Below are positions 9,934-20,559 of a stretch of DNA of 64,000 bases, piece by piece. This stretch comes from Acheta domesticus (Eukaryota > Arthropoda > Insecta > Orthoptera > Gryllidae): NCBI GenBank assembly GCA_031308135.1, contig JAHLJT010009436.1, positions 121,187,608 through 121,251,607 on the forward strand, read 5' to 3'. The number at the start of each line of letters is the position of its first letter. Positions within the stretch are counted from its first letter, which is position 1. Under the pieces are notes generated by a model. That model was not told where the DNA came from, made no database searches, and saw nothing but the letters and a program-made list of their open reading frames with translations. Both the position numbers and the translations under genes were made by a program.

Positions 9934-10173
9934 CAGTGTTGTCAAGGTCGATGCCACGAGCGAGAGTCTGTGGCACGAGTGCCACGACGAAATCGCGCCT
10001 CATGTAGTTCATCACCCCGCCACCAGAGACATCGCCATCTCTATTGTAAAACGGCGGGGTTACTACTACTCGTAATAGTTCCCTTTCCCGCCGCTAGTTG
10101 CGCAGAGAACCTCGTGGCATGCTACGGTACCACGATGCGTGCCACAGCCACCAGTAGAAGACCTTGACATCTG
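9934..10173. mobile_element. hAT-type MITE (240 bp)
   Basis: The element begins CAGTGTTGTCAAGGTC and ends GACCTTGACATCTG, so the termini share an inverted TGTCAAGGTC inside CAG/CTG ends. A second inverted word, TGTGGCACG, lies further in on both sides. It is flanked by a perfect 8-bp duplication (TCTTACAC), the hallmark of hAT transposases. There is no transposase frame. The 82-codon frame inside has no family resemblance. The interior is GC-rich and rich in GCCACGA/TCGTGGC words, so it could fold into a long hairpin. Confidence 0.9.
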
Positions 10174-10181
10174 TCTTACAC
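10174..10181. repeat. 8-bp target-site duplication, right
   Basis: TCTTACAC, matching 9926-9933. Confidence 0.9.
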
Positions 10182-10190
10182 TATTCTTTG

Positions 10191-10213
10191 GTAAATAAAA
10201 TAAAATAAAATAT
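10191..10213 (+). repeat. (ATAAA)n pentanucleotide tract
   Basis: Four to five ATAAA units just downstream of the hAT MITE. Confidence 0.85.
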
Positions 10214-10745
10214 AACATACCTCTAAAATTACCTGCAAACAGTCCATCATGTTCTGGACATTGTGCGTTTTCATTTCTAATTTGTGCGATAACCTAGTAT
10301 GTACCTTAGAAAACAGTAAGTACAGTACGGTAAACCAGAGCGCTCGTTATGTCGATTCTCCTTAACGGATAAAGAAAGGAACACTTTCGCTGAGGATCCG
10401 TGTTTCAGAATTATCAGTGGAACTGTAGGTTCACGAAGTAATTAGTGAATGAACTGATCTGTAATGCAAGCAATACATTACCTGTTGAACATAAATTCAG
10501 GGTTCAATTTCATTAACAACAAAAGTAACACAAAAAGTAAATGGGATTTAACATTTTTTAGTAAGATTCTATTTAAACGAAGAAAAGTTCTGTATCATAT
10601 GTCAATTTACCGCGATCCAACCACACAATGGAATTTTATCAACGGAAAACTACAATACTTTATAATATAATATTGCACGGAATGTGTGTCATTACGAATT
10701 ATGTCAATTAACATTTCAGCTAAAGCACACCACTTCCTTGACGTC
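10214..10745. other. AT-rich spacer
   Basis: AT-rich DNA without recognisable features. A 68-codon plus frame at 10464-10670 is Asn/Lys/Ile-rich and uninformative. Confidence 0.45.
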
Positions 10746-10749
10746 AGTC

Positions 10750-11000
10750 ACGCGAAGGCGGGCGGCTTTTACGCAGACGAGGGTCTCCGGCCGGGCGCCC
10801 ACCGCTCCACCTGTCTCGCGCGGGCTGGTCCAGGCACGCGGGATCTTGCGCCACGTCCCCGGAGGGCCCCGCCGCGTTTCGTGCGAGGCTACCGTCTGTC
10901 GGCCGAGGGGCTCCGAACGGAATCCGGCGAAAGGCGCGCGAGCTCGTAACAGCGAAAGGATTTCCCGGCGTTTACGTCATACACGCGGGCGAAGAAGTGT
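10750..11000. other. Short GC-rich island
   Basis: CpG-dense stretch centred on 10770-10960. A 179-codon plus frame (10684-11223) runs through it into AT-rich DNA on both sides. Its amino-acid make-up changes abruptly with the base composition, which argues against one real exon. Confidence 0.45.
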
Positions 11001-11224
11001 TTCCCCGAAGTTTTGCGGAGTTTATCCGATTGCTGCTCCATTTGCAGAGAATAAGAAAAGAGGATTTCGCGAAGGGCAGTCTTACGATGGGTGTACGATG
11101 GGTGAAATATACTGGCAGCCCAAGAGTGCGACAGGGTCACTTAACTTGGAACTCGCAATCCAGGGAGTCCCCGAATCTTATAAAATATTCATAGTAAATT
11201 CTGAATTCGAAATGGAAGCTTAGA

Positions 11225-12660
11225 GTAAATAGACGACGAATTCCTTACGATGTTCTCCAAGGTTGGGGCATGTAATACAAGAAAATTATAATTTTATAAC
11301 TAGAAATTTTACAGTTACACAACTTTTGGGCCTCCTTAAACATTTTTTCAGCTAATTAAATGGTTCTGTTAGAAACAATTTTATTTCTTCTGAAGATATT
11401 GCTTACTTGCTTTTTTTTCAATATATTTATTCATGTGTTACTGATGACGAGGATCACGTATACAAATTATTATCGCTTCCGGTAATGCAAGTCCTTTAGC
11501 ATACAGAAAAGAAGTGAGACCTGCTGAGGCTAAATGAGTTTGAATTAACTACGTTTACTAGGAATTTCACAATTTTCAACAGAATTTGTCTTGTATTTGG
11601 AATCGTACAGTCACAGTCAACTCTTACGAGTTATTATTTAATGAATTATTATCGCATTACTTAATCATATTGCTGCTCTACTTGCGAGGGATTAAATAAG
11701 AAAATCAGTGGCAGCGAGCCGAAACAGGCAGTTGAAAGCGGTCTCTGAGCGGAAAGAAATGTCCAGAAACGCCGAAGAAGGGGTTACGTGTTTCTTACGC
11801 AAACGGCGATGTTTTTATATTCGGGGGAGTGAGGCGTAGAAAAATAACCCTTGCTGCTCGACGCCACGGAGCCGCACCCTTGGACGACGGATGATCTCAC
11901 GGGACGAGCGTCCACACACTCACAAAAAAGGGACGCACGTGCGGCATACAGAACATCTCTGTCCGGAGTTAACACGCTCAGATGCAACAACGATGCCGCA
12001 TTCCGACACTGTGTCGCATGATGTTGCTGAGTACGTGCTCTGTAGTCTGAAAATTATCTTCATCCTACCACTCGTTTACCGTTTCCTTTCGTCGAAAAAA
12101 AGACAGTACGAATATATCCATCATTGTTCCATGTTTTACACACGTGTTTTTTAGCTTTTCATTCTAGAGTAATCAAACAGTATTTGAGAAGTCTTTGAGA
12201 GCGTACCACCACTTGTATACACTTGTCATCCCTTCTTATTAATCTAGATATAAAACTCCTAGAAACCTACCTTTCTTTTCTCGATTTCAACAAATTAAAT
12301 TCCCATTATCTCAATAGGATAACTTAATCTCCAGGCCTCCCTGTATTAATTTCGAAGAGTTATTCATATTTTAATTTTGTAAGTTCTTGCGGACTTCATT
12401 ATTTTTTTTATTTTAAAATCATAGCCATACATAAATCACAAAATTATAATCATTTACTCCAAATATTTTTTCACTCTCTCCCTCTCTCTTTGAGAACATG
12501 AATATGCCCTGACTTTGAATCTCGAGTTCTGAAACAACTCATGTTCCTTTTTGGTGAGTCAATTTTCCATCACAACAGCATTGCAACTTTTCTCTTTTCC
12601 TTTGGCCGCACGAACATGTTCTCTACCATGTGCATCATTCAACTTGGCGCGCTTAGTCTT
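11225..12660. other. AT-rich spacer
   Basis: Mostly AT-rich. Around 11700-12010 it is less so, with words such as GGACGAGCGTCCACACACTC. T-rich tracts and CTCTCCCTCTCTCTTTG occur near 12475. I found no matching repeat, transposon terminus or gene-like frame. Confidence 0.45.
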
Positions 12661-12679
12661 TCATCGCTTTCTATGTCAC

Positions 12680-13110
12680 TCAGCCGACTCCGACGTCAGC
12701 AGCGGCGGCGGCGTGGCCCACAGAGTGAGTCCGCGGCGACCGACGGTCTGCAAACAGACGCAAGTCGCCGAAGTCCCACCCACGCTGCTCCGCCCCTCCC
12801 CGCCCCCGCTCCGCGTCTCTCGCCCTCCTTCCCACCCGCGCGCCGACACGCCGTGTTCCGAGCCACGGCAAATATTTCCCCAGGACGAACCGATGAACGC
12901 GAAACAGGTGAGCTGCGCCGGCGGCGGGCGTGTTTGCGCGCGGACCGGCGCGACGCGGCGGGCACACTGGCTCCGCCTCGCGGTCGCTGTTTGGAGCGCA
13001 CACGTGGCCCAGGGAGCGAGCAGCACGCCCGCACGTGGAGGGCCTCCGCGGCCCCCCCCTCTCCGCCCGCCCGCAGGCCATCCCTCCGCCCTGCATTCCT
13101 CCCTAACGAC
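12680..13110. other. GC-rich island with overlapping spurious frames
   Basis: CpG-dense island in which five frames of 116-230 codons are open on both strands. This is typical of a GC-rich segment with few stop codons. A CAG|GTGAGC sequence at 12904-12912 fits a splice donor, but no exon body of recognisable identity precedes it. GCCATAAA lies just outside at 13147-13154 (minus strand). Confidence 0.5.
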
Positions 13111-13229
13111 TTTGTGGACGGCGGCGTCATTGAAAAAAATACGAAATTTATGGCTGAACGTCCGAGCGGCCCACGCAGACTGGGCTATTTAAAGTCAACA
13201 AAATCTGTTTCCTGGAAGCGAAGAGAGGC

Positions 13230-14040
13230 ATAAGCTACGGCTTTTTTAAGATTCTCCAGGGAATCTCAACAGCATCTCGACGAAATGGGCAAAAACGCTT
13301 CACTCGCCGGGGAAGAAAGGTTTCTTTCTTGTGACGAAACCAAAACTAAATATTATTTTTCTCATTGACATACAGTCTTATTTTTTACACCTTCTGTGTC
13401 ATTGTTTTATATCGATTGTATTCTATAAAGTGAACGATGAAATATTTCTGTTAACGTGTATTCTATAGGACACTGTGTTTCTAGATTACAACGTAATATT
13501 ACTAAGGAAACTTATATTTGCAACGTCATAATTCGAATATTTCAACGTGCGTTGTTTATTGTGTGATAAATTCCTTCCTTGATTGTAAAACAGGATAAAC
13601 TTATTGCAGGTATTATTTATTCCCTTGCACATTTATTAAACGTAATTATTTTTATCTACAACTATAATTTCTCCACTAGAGAATATATTAAGGTCCCAGG
13701 ACACTAATATTTATTGAAAAACTCGTGGGGCCAATTCGTTGAGCAAATAGTTTCAGTATTTGTTTCGGTGAAGTTCAGTATAAATAAATGGAATAGTATA
13801 CCAGTTTTATAAGCTTCTAACAACAGGAAACAAAGACATTGTTGTCAAATATACTACCGCGAATAAAATACTTCCTACATTGCCTGAACCGAGAACCACA
13901 CACGAGCACGCTTCCCGTGAACGTCTTTCTCCCCGCCCCACAAATCATAAAAAATTCGTTCAGAGTGCCTCAGACGTCGCCCCAAAGGACATTTATTTTT
14001 ATTAACGACCGAGGGTCCGTTCCGGTCACCTGCCTTCGGA
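13230..14040. other. AT-rich spacer
   Basis: AT-rich DNA with no gene-like frame and no repeat I could match. Confidence 0.5.
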
Positions 14041-14626
14041 ACTATGGCGCGGGCACACGCCACTGCTGTCCGCCGCTGCAGTAAAGGCAATCAGGAGGGC
14101 AGCCGATACCTACTCACACACTCTTACCCACATTCCCTGCAGTCTCCGCCACTATATCTATTGTCCCTCTTCCGCTTCTTGCTACCGGCCTATATACCAT
14201 CCTCTGTTGCACGTGGTTCTATTGCAGCCTTGCTACATCCATCACTCTTTCTAAACGGCTCCGTGCTAGAAGCGTACGTGCGCTTAGTGTTAGTATTCAG
14301 CAGTTCTAGCATAGCGCCAAGGGCGCTCTGCTCTAGCGCTCATAGAGAATACCTCGCGGGCGGTCTTTCCCCTCCCTTCGGAAGCCCACGGGTCTCACCC
14401 AATCCGGGACAAAATTACTCAATGGTAGGAACTGTTTGGATTTTAGTCATTTTCTTCGGTCAATATTTTTATTACTCATAACAATTCACATTAACGATAT
14501 TTACCTTTTAATGGTATTTCTTATTAGAATGTTCTGTAATATTTAAAAATAATGTATTACTCTTTCATGAAAATGTAGGTTTTTGCTTCTTCGTAGACAT
14601 ATTCTCGGCTCGTATCCCTTTACCGT

Positions 14627-14640
14627 GCCTCACGTGAGGC
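14627..14640. promoter_or_regulatory. 14-bp perfect palindrome with CACGTG E-box
   Basis: GCCTCACGTGAGGC is a perfect palindrome with CACGTG at its centre. CACGTG is the class B E-box bound by bHLH-ZIP proteins such as Max/Myc and by CLOCK-type dimers. The match is to the word only. No other regulatory context is visible. Confidence 0.3.
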
Positions 14641-14649
14641 CATCAACTC

Positions 14650-15130
14650 AACTACTGCGAGAATATGGAATACAACAATGCGAACTCACGAACGAAATGG
14701 CGTCTTCTAACTTAAATGTATGGCTCAGTTGATGTTCTACTACACGTGTCGGATTTAACGAAAAGTCGTTCACTATATTTACCATAAAACAATCCTGAAT
14801 CCGCGCAATGCCTAAATTGCGACACCTTTTGAGACAAAATACTTTGCACAATTCTTTGTTCTTACAATATAAATAAACTGATTTGAGAGACGTTTCTATA
14901 GCCCACCGAAGACTGTCCTCTTTTTTCAATCGGCAGGTAAGGAACAACGTTAGAACTATCCGCCCGGAGCTATCCTCAAATGCCTAACTGGACGCTAGGC
15001 GCACCTAGGCTACTTGCACGACACCTACACAGCACAACACTAATCCCAGTGTCCCTTTTCTGCCATCTCTATCAGCTGGCCTCTCAACCTCCCATGCTAC
15101 CGACCCCGCCTCTCCTCCATCCCCATCACC
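14650..15130. other. Spacer of intermediate composition
   Basis: AT-rich to 14940, then mixed. A 99-codon minus frame (14648-14947), Cys/Leu/Lys-rich, is unrecognised and not called. Confidence 0.4.
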
Positions 15131-15149
15131 ATCATCGCGCCCACCGCCA

Positions 15150-16090
15150 TCATTGTCCCCGGGCGCCCGCCGCCGCCGCAGACGCCGGCGCCGGCGCCGC
15201 GCTGCTGCGCCACCGAGCCGTCGGCTGCTGCGGTGGCTGTAATGTGACGCGGCACTTGTGGTGAGGGGGCAGGCGGGCGGTAGAGTGGCGGGCGGGCGGT
15301 AGAGCGGCGGGTGGGCGGTAGAGCGGCGGACAGGCGGTAGAGCGTTGAGCGGGCGGGCAGTAGAGCGGTGGGTGGACGGGCAGTAAAGCGGTGGGTGGGC
15401 GGTAGAGCGGTAGGCGGGCGAGCGGTAGAGTGGTGAGCGGGCGCGCGCGAGAGCGGCGGGCGGGCAAATAGGCGAGAGGGCGGGTGAACAGGTGAGAGGA
15501 TGGGTGTGCAGGAGAGAAGGCGGGTGTACAGGAGAGAGGGTGAGTGTACAGGCGAGAGGGCGGGCGGGTGAGAGGGAGAGAGGGCGAAAGGGCGAGAGGG
15601 CGAAAGGGCGAGAGGGCGAAAGGGTGAGAGGGCGAAAGGGCGAAAGGGCGAGAGGGCGAGCAGGCGAGAGGGCAGGCGGGCGAGAGGGCGGGCGGGCAAG
15701 AGGGCGGGCGGGCAAGAGGGCGGGCGGGCGAGAGGGCGGGCGGGCGAGAGGGCGAGAGGTCGAGCGGGCGGGCGGGCGAGCGGGCGGGCGGGCGGGCGGG
15801 CGGGCGGGCGGGCGGGCGGGCGGGCGGGCGGGCGGGCGGGCGGGCGGGCGGGCGGGCGGGCGGTTTGGTCGGCGAGGCAGGGAGCAGGCGCGCACGTTGC
15901 GCGCCCGTAACCAGGATAAATGGCCGATAAAATAACTCATCGAGCCATCGGCCAGCGCCTGACTGCCGCGCGGTCGCGAGGCTGGCCATTCCGGGTCACA
16001 GCTGCAGCCAGCGTCGCCGCCGCAGCCGATATGGAACGCCGCGGCGCGGCGGCCCCAACACAAGAACGACCCGCGCTGCGGTCAACGAAA
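15150..16090. other. Largest GC-rich island, mostly minisatellite
   Basis: CpG-dense unique sequence (15150-15240), then a long degenerate array, then unique GC-rich DNA (15864-16090) with CGGCGCGGCGG pentamer words at 16038-16052. The 352-codon minus frame (15005-16063) and its companions are Pro/Ala/Ser/Leu/Arg translations of the array in every frame. Confidence 0.6.
15250..15863 (+). repeat. Compound GC minisatellite ending in (CGGG)n
   Basis: Three zones run left to right: GGGCGGTAGAGCGGCGGGT-type units (15260-15480), GAGAGGGCGAAAGGGC-type 8-16-bp units (15480-15770), and a clean (CGGG)n run of about twenty units (15781-15863). The order runs from most to least degenerate, which suggests growth from the right-hand end. 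Confidence 0.9.
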
Positions 16091-16139
16091 TCACGAGGTG
16101 CACTCCATTCAATTCAGCCCGTCCTACATTCTGGAAGGG

Positions 16140-18230
16140 AACTAATGCTGTTCATATTGATGGTTGTTGATCTTCGTTTCTGGAATATATTTCAATTATA
16201 CAGCTCATGGCTACCGATTCAGAAAGCATCAATCAGTCATTGAAAAAATATCGATCATTTTGTTAGCACGATGTGTTTACGTTTGGACGTCAAGGCGTAG
16301 CGTATGTGAGCGTTCGTGTCTGCCAGCGCACGTAGAGGTTTTTCAGAATAAATTAATTCTTTTTTTAACTTTCTTAGAAGGTCGACCGAATCGCAGACAA
16401 TGGAGAAGTCGAAACTGTCACTGCTAACGAAGGAAATACATTCCAAGATAGAGAACACATTTCTGATTTGATTTTGCTTTGGTTGTTCGTTTGTCTATTT
16501 CTGTTTTCTTTCTTCTCTAAATAAACTTTGACTTGATGCTATCGCATTTACAATCTCAATTCGCAATGAGTATTTTCCTTCTCTAAGATTTATTTTTAGT
16601 TGTATAAATTATTCATTTTCACTGTCCCTGATTAAATCAAGATAAAAGATATTATAAGGCACTCACAAATATACGTAGACTCAGCATTAAATGAAGTAAA
16701 ATGCTTTATTTATTTTTTAATATAAAAAATGTTAGTCTGTGAGCTTACAATAGGGAAAAATTACTCATGACTACCTTCACTTATAGGATAAGTATACTGG
16801 AGCTGAAAATTTGTAGAAATCACATTGTATGGATTTAAAAAACCTTCCATCTTTTGCATCCGTAACTTGTATTAATGCAGAAAAATGCTGAAAAAGTATA
16901 GTCCTGGCCTAACTGGACCGGTTCCATATGAGTTGAACTATGTTTTTAAATATCAGTGTCCCCTTATGACATCGTATAGCCAAAACAGGAATATCCTGTT
17001 CAAGTTGTTGACATTTTAGAAATAGAATTTTGCTTCAGTATGAACCTCATCATGCGTCATAAAACACGGCAATTGACGAGGATCATGGATAGCACGATAA
17101 TGAAAAAGTTACTTCACGCGACAGCTTTAGTAAGGTAGAAGAAATCAAGTTCTTCCGAGGTACAGAAAGATGCGTAATATATTCCAAAATAAAATGCAAT
17201 TTTTATCTTAAACACGTCAGATTTTATTTCACGGCGAATATTTAAAAACAAAATATCTCCTCCAAAAAAAAAAAAAACGAATAAAATTACATTATTGGCA
17301 ATTTCAATAATGTAGTATGTTATTCATTAAATTTCGTAATGCATAGACTAAATAAAGAATCTGTACTACTCACTTGACTACTTCAATATTCACAGAGAAA
17401 TGCAAGCAAATAATTTTATAATAATTAACGATTATTAACTTTTCTGTTTGAGCTTGTTTATTCGACAGTGCTCTTTACAACCTATACGTACGAGTAAAAC
17501 TAAGCCGTCATTTATTTTTATTCCTTTATAAATAATTTCTAATGCCTAATTTTTGCCGATTTCAATCTGCGTGTCGCAGGTCAGGTAGACTTTCCTCCGA
17601 GCAATGTTTACTGATTTTCCAACTATCTCTCGCCAATTAATGAAGATTCCTGAGATTTTGAATTACACAGTGTGGCTGTAAGTTCGTAAAAATCAATATA
17701 TCCCGATTTTAATTCCGTTTACGCAAACTATTTAAAACGCTAAACACAACTACTATTTAAGAATCCGGAGAAAAGTTGGGAAACAGAATACGAACGAAGC
17801 AAAAAAACATGCCTAGGTATATAGTTCTGCCACTCCTCCATGAAAAATGATTACAATTCATTTCCAGAAGACAGTCTCTAAACAACTTGCAAGATGTAGT
17901 GTAATTATTACCATCACAGTATTTATTTCTGAATAAACATACGTATACTAAACTTTTTTCAGAAACGAACTTTTCATTTCGAGAACATTCAGAACTTGAA
18001 TGAAAGAGTATAAAATTATTTTAAATGACTGAACTCAAAACTAATTACAATTATTTTTCCTTAAGCTTAATTGTGTATTTCAATCAACAAACCAAATTAT
18101 ACGTCATTTGCACGTACACAATTTGTTTTACAACGCGGACCTTCGCTTTATCGAGGACTAAACCAAAATATCAATAATTCAGGATAATTTGAAGATCATT
18201 TTTGCATCACTCTCACACTTAGCTTTCATG
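16140..18230. other. AT-rich spacer
   Basis: About 2 kb of AT-rich DNA with an A15 run (17263-17277). No frame longer than 90 codons and no transposon terminus found. Short open frames at 16164-16427 and 16255-16458 overlap on opposite strands and are unassigned. Confidence 0.5.
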
Positions 18231-18238
18231 GTTTAGGA
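18231..18238. repeat. Possible 8-bp target-site duplication, left
   Basis: GTTTAGGA, repeated at 18551-18558. Confidence 0.55.
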
Positions 18239-18550
18239 GAGGGCTGTCCAACTTAGAAGGGCTTATGGGCCACATATCAAATTCTAGTTAAGCGTCACCG
18301 TAATTTAAGATGGTTTTTCACCTTACCGCTGAGATTATACTGACACAAATATATATTAGATGCAACTTTTATTCAACATACTTAATGATTAAAGTACATA
18401 AAATAAGAAAATTAATACATCATTAAATAAAAATAAGATGACTTGTGGAATTGTGTTGAATATTGTTGGTACAATATAATTTTTCAAAGCAGTTGCGGGC
18501 CGCCCAAAAAGGTACGGCGGGCCGCATTCGGTCCGCGGGCCGCCAATTGG
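18239..18550. mobile_element. Probable hAT-like non-autonomous element
   Basis: The left end reads GAGGGCTGTCCAACTTAG. The right part is rich in GCGGGCCGC words (TGCGGGCCGCCC, CGGGCCGCATTCGG) and ends CCGCCAATTGG. This layout, a GGGCTGTCCAA start with GGGCCGC words before the other end, is that of a widespread hAT-derived repeat. An 8-bp GTTTAGGA repeat flanks it. The right end lacks the expected mirror of GGGCTGTCC, so the terminus is deleted or mutated. It adjoins the piggyBac-like element at 18712. Confidence 0.6.
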
Positions 18551-18558
18551 GTTTAGGA
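18551..18558. repeat. Possible 8-bp target-site duplication, right
   Basis: GTTTAGGA, matching 18231-18238. The base before each copy is also G. Confidence 0.55.
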
Positions 18559-18711
18559 TGTAGCATGAAAGTTTAAGAAGGCCCCTACTTCCCTTTATGG
18601 TAACGTGACTGATGGGCTTTAGATTAAGATTTGAACACCAAACGTATCCCAGTTATTTCCGGTCCTTTCCGCAATGTCTCTTTCTGATGAAAAGAAATTA
18701 AAATTCTTTAA

Positions 18712-19649
18712 CCCTCGAGTACTCGCGCGGACTACAAGTGTAGGCCAGCCATTTTATTTTTGCTGGCGTGCAACCTCTGGAGTTTAATGGTCAAGTGCAT
18801 CATCAATGGCTAAAATTTAACTCACGTTAAGTGTTAACTTTACGGCCGTCATCTCCGATTTCTGATGCACCAAAGTTTAAAGCTCGTTAAATATTTCTTG
18901 GCTGCCGTTAATTTTGATTGGGCATTTTTGGCTCGTTTGTAGTTTTAACTGGAGTTAATAGTGGATATGCAATGGCGTACAGAACGGTTCGTGACGATCG
19001 TGAATTCGACGAACTGTTATATTACGAGTATTTGTTTCATCAAAAAACAAAACAAAATACAATTGTAGTAAATAGAGATGATTCTTTCAAAGACAAAAGC
19101 GAAAGGAAGTTTCAAGAAAGGTTTCGTTTAACCAAAAGTACGGTGTTGCTTTTGGTTGAGTAATTGAGTGTGAGGTTAAGAGTTCCCTACCGACAGAAAC
19201 TTTCAAGTTTCTCCAATGAACAGAGTTTTAACAGGTTTAAGATATTACGCCACAGGTGCGTTTAACATATTAATCTATAATTTTTCCACCAGCCCCAACA
19301 AAATAATTAATTCATATCTGACTGTTCTGAAATTGACTGTTCTCTGCATCTTTCTTTGAGAATCCATTTTTTCGCGTAATTAACGTAATTAAAATAGACC
19401 ATCGTAGCTCAGGATATACTCTGCCTCCAATCTTTCGTAAACAATGACAAACCTGGTTAAACTCAGGAAGGCCAAAGAGTATATACAACCGACAATCAAG
19501 TTCGTAAGAAAGTACGTTCAGTAATGGGAAGCACAATTTTAACTGTCGTTCCATTTTAAATGTTAAAAAATATATTTTAATCTAGAGCAAAATATGTAGA
19601 CCCCGCGAACACTTTCGTTACGAAATGGGACGCGAGTACTGCAACGAGG
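18712..19649. mobile_element. piggyBac-like element enclosing Harbinger remnant
   Basis: The left end is TTAA (18708-18711) followed by CCCTCGAGTACTCGCG. The right end, read in reverse, is CCTCGTTGCAGTACTCGCG next to CTAA. The shared AGTACTCGCG and CCTCG blocks form an imperfect terminal inverted repeat, and the right target site is one base off TTAA. Subterminal palindromes (CTACAAGTGTAG at left, TTCGTTACGAA at right) echo the layout of the element at 1806-2390. Inside is transposase-derived sequence of a different superfamily (18972-19266), so this is either a nested insertion or a composite. Confidence 0.48.
18972..19266 (+). pseudogene. PIF/Harbinger transposase (HARBI1-like) pseudogene fragment
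   Basis: From the ATG at 18972 the frame encodes the N-terminal part of a Harbinger transposase: an acidic DDREFDELLYYEYLF stretch followed by FQERFRLTKSTVLLLVE, which matches the family's N-terminal helical region. A TAA at 19161-19163 ends that frame. The homology then continues in another phase as RNFQVSPMN and GLRYYATGAF (about 19192-19263), the conserved LRYYATG block expected a few dozen residues later. A frameshift therefore lies between about 19163 and 19190. The catalytic DDE domain does not follow, so the gene is both shifted and truncated. Upstream, 18787-18935 holds repeated GTTAAGTGTTAACTTTACGG-like words that resemble the 5' flank of such elements. A dead transposon is far more likely than a host gene. 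Confidence 0.8.
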
Positions 19650-19699
19650 TTAGTAATGTAAACCCTCAATGAAAAACAGCATTTAAAAGCAGCTTCGTC

Positions 19700-19733
19700 G
19701 AACGGTTGAAGTCTAGGAACGGTTGAAGTCTAG
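19700..19733 (+). repeat. 17-bp tandem duplication
   Basis: GAACGGTTGAAGTCTAG occurs twice head to tail (19700-19716, 19717-19733). Confidence 0.9.
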
Positions 19734-19779
19734 TTTGAAGCTGTGCCGCGACAAATGTTAACACTGATCGAACACATGT

Positions 19780-20000
19780 GAGGCAACCCGGTGCCGTCGG
19801 TTGGCTGAGCCACCGCCCACCATACAGCGTCCTCTGTTTCCGCGTGACAGAGGATCTCTGTGATTCAAGGAGGACGGCGGAGGTCATTCGACGCGCCCGG
19901 CACGCCCACACCCGAAAGCAGGCGCTGTCTGGCGGCGGGCGCTCGCAGGCGGCAGCATGTGGAACGACAGCGAAGGCGGTGACTGGCAATGCGACGCCGA
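19780..20000. other. Short GC-rich island
   Basis: CpG-rich 220-bp stretch with CGACGCGCCCGGCACGCCC and GGCGGCGGGCGCTCG words. Frames on both strands (Arg/Ala-rich) are compositional. Confidence 0.45.
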
Positions 20001-20360
20001 GAGACTGTTAGGACATAGGCATTAAGGGAGAGGATATCACTGTGGAAAATCAACAATTATAACCTGACATAGCTCTTTTTAAATCAAGTGGGTGAATTAG
20101 AAAAAGTCATTTTAGACTTAATCATCATACTCGGACTTGCCTGAATGTTGCTGTATGATCTGTGACATCCCGTACAGAAATTTCAATGTTTTGGGTACCG
20201 GTATTGATACATTCAAATGGTAAAAGAACACGAAGGAACTTGTGAATTATCCAAAACCCTGTTTCGATACAATACGTTTCTTAGAAAATTAGTTTGGTAA
20301 ATCCATCCGCAGAAATATGATATTTTCGCACGAACCCTATAACGATGATTTGCAATTTAA

Positions 20361-20552
20361 TGGTGGTGGTATCGGTGGTCGTGGTGGTGGTGGTGGGTGG
20401 GGTGGTGGTAAGGTGATGGTGGTGGGTGGTGGTTGTAGGGTGCTGGTGGTGATTGTGGGGTGCTGATGGTGGTGGTGGTGGTGGTAGTGGGATGGTGGTG
20501 GTGGTGGTGGGATGGTGGTGGTGGTGGAGGTGTTGGTGATGGGGAGGTGGTG
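20361..20552 (+). repeat. (TGG)n / TGGTGGTGGG array
   Basis: Trinucleotide array of TGG broken by GGGATGG, GTAAGG and GGGTGC interruptions. The plus strand reads poly-Val/Trp/Gly, and the minus strand reads poly-Thr/His/Pro in three frames. These translations account for the 109-179-codon minus-strand frames here. Confidence 0.93.
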
Positions 20553-20559
20553 ATGGTAT

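Noticed and set aside
12541..13233. 230- and 213-codon plus frames with a CAG|GTGAGC donor-like site at 12904
   Set aside because: Five frames overlap in CpG-rich DNA, no domain is recognisable, and a donor word of this length is common by chance.
15005..16063. 352-codon minus-strand frame (and the 147-279-codon frames overlapping it)
   Set aside because: It is a translation of the GC minisatellite. Frames on both strands are open at once and amino acids follow the repeat unit.
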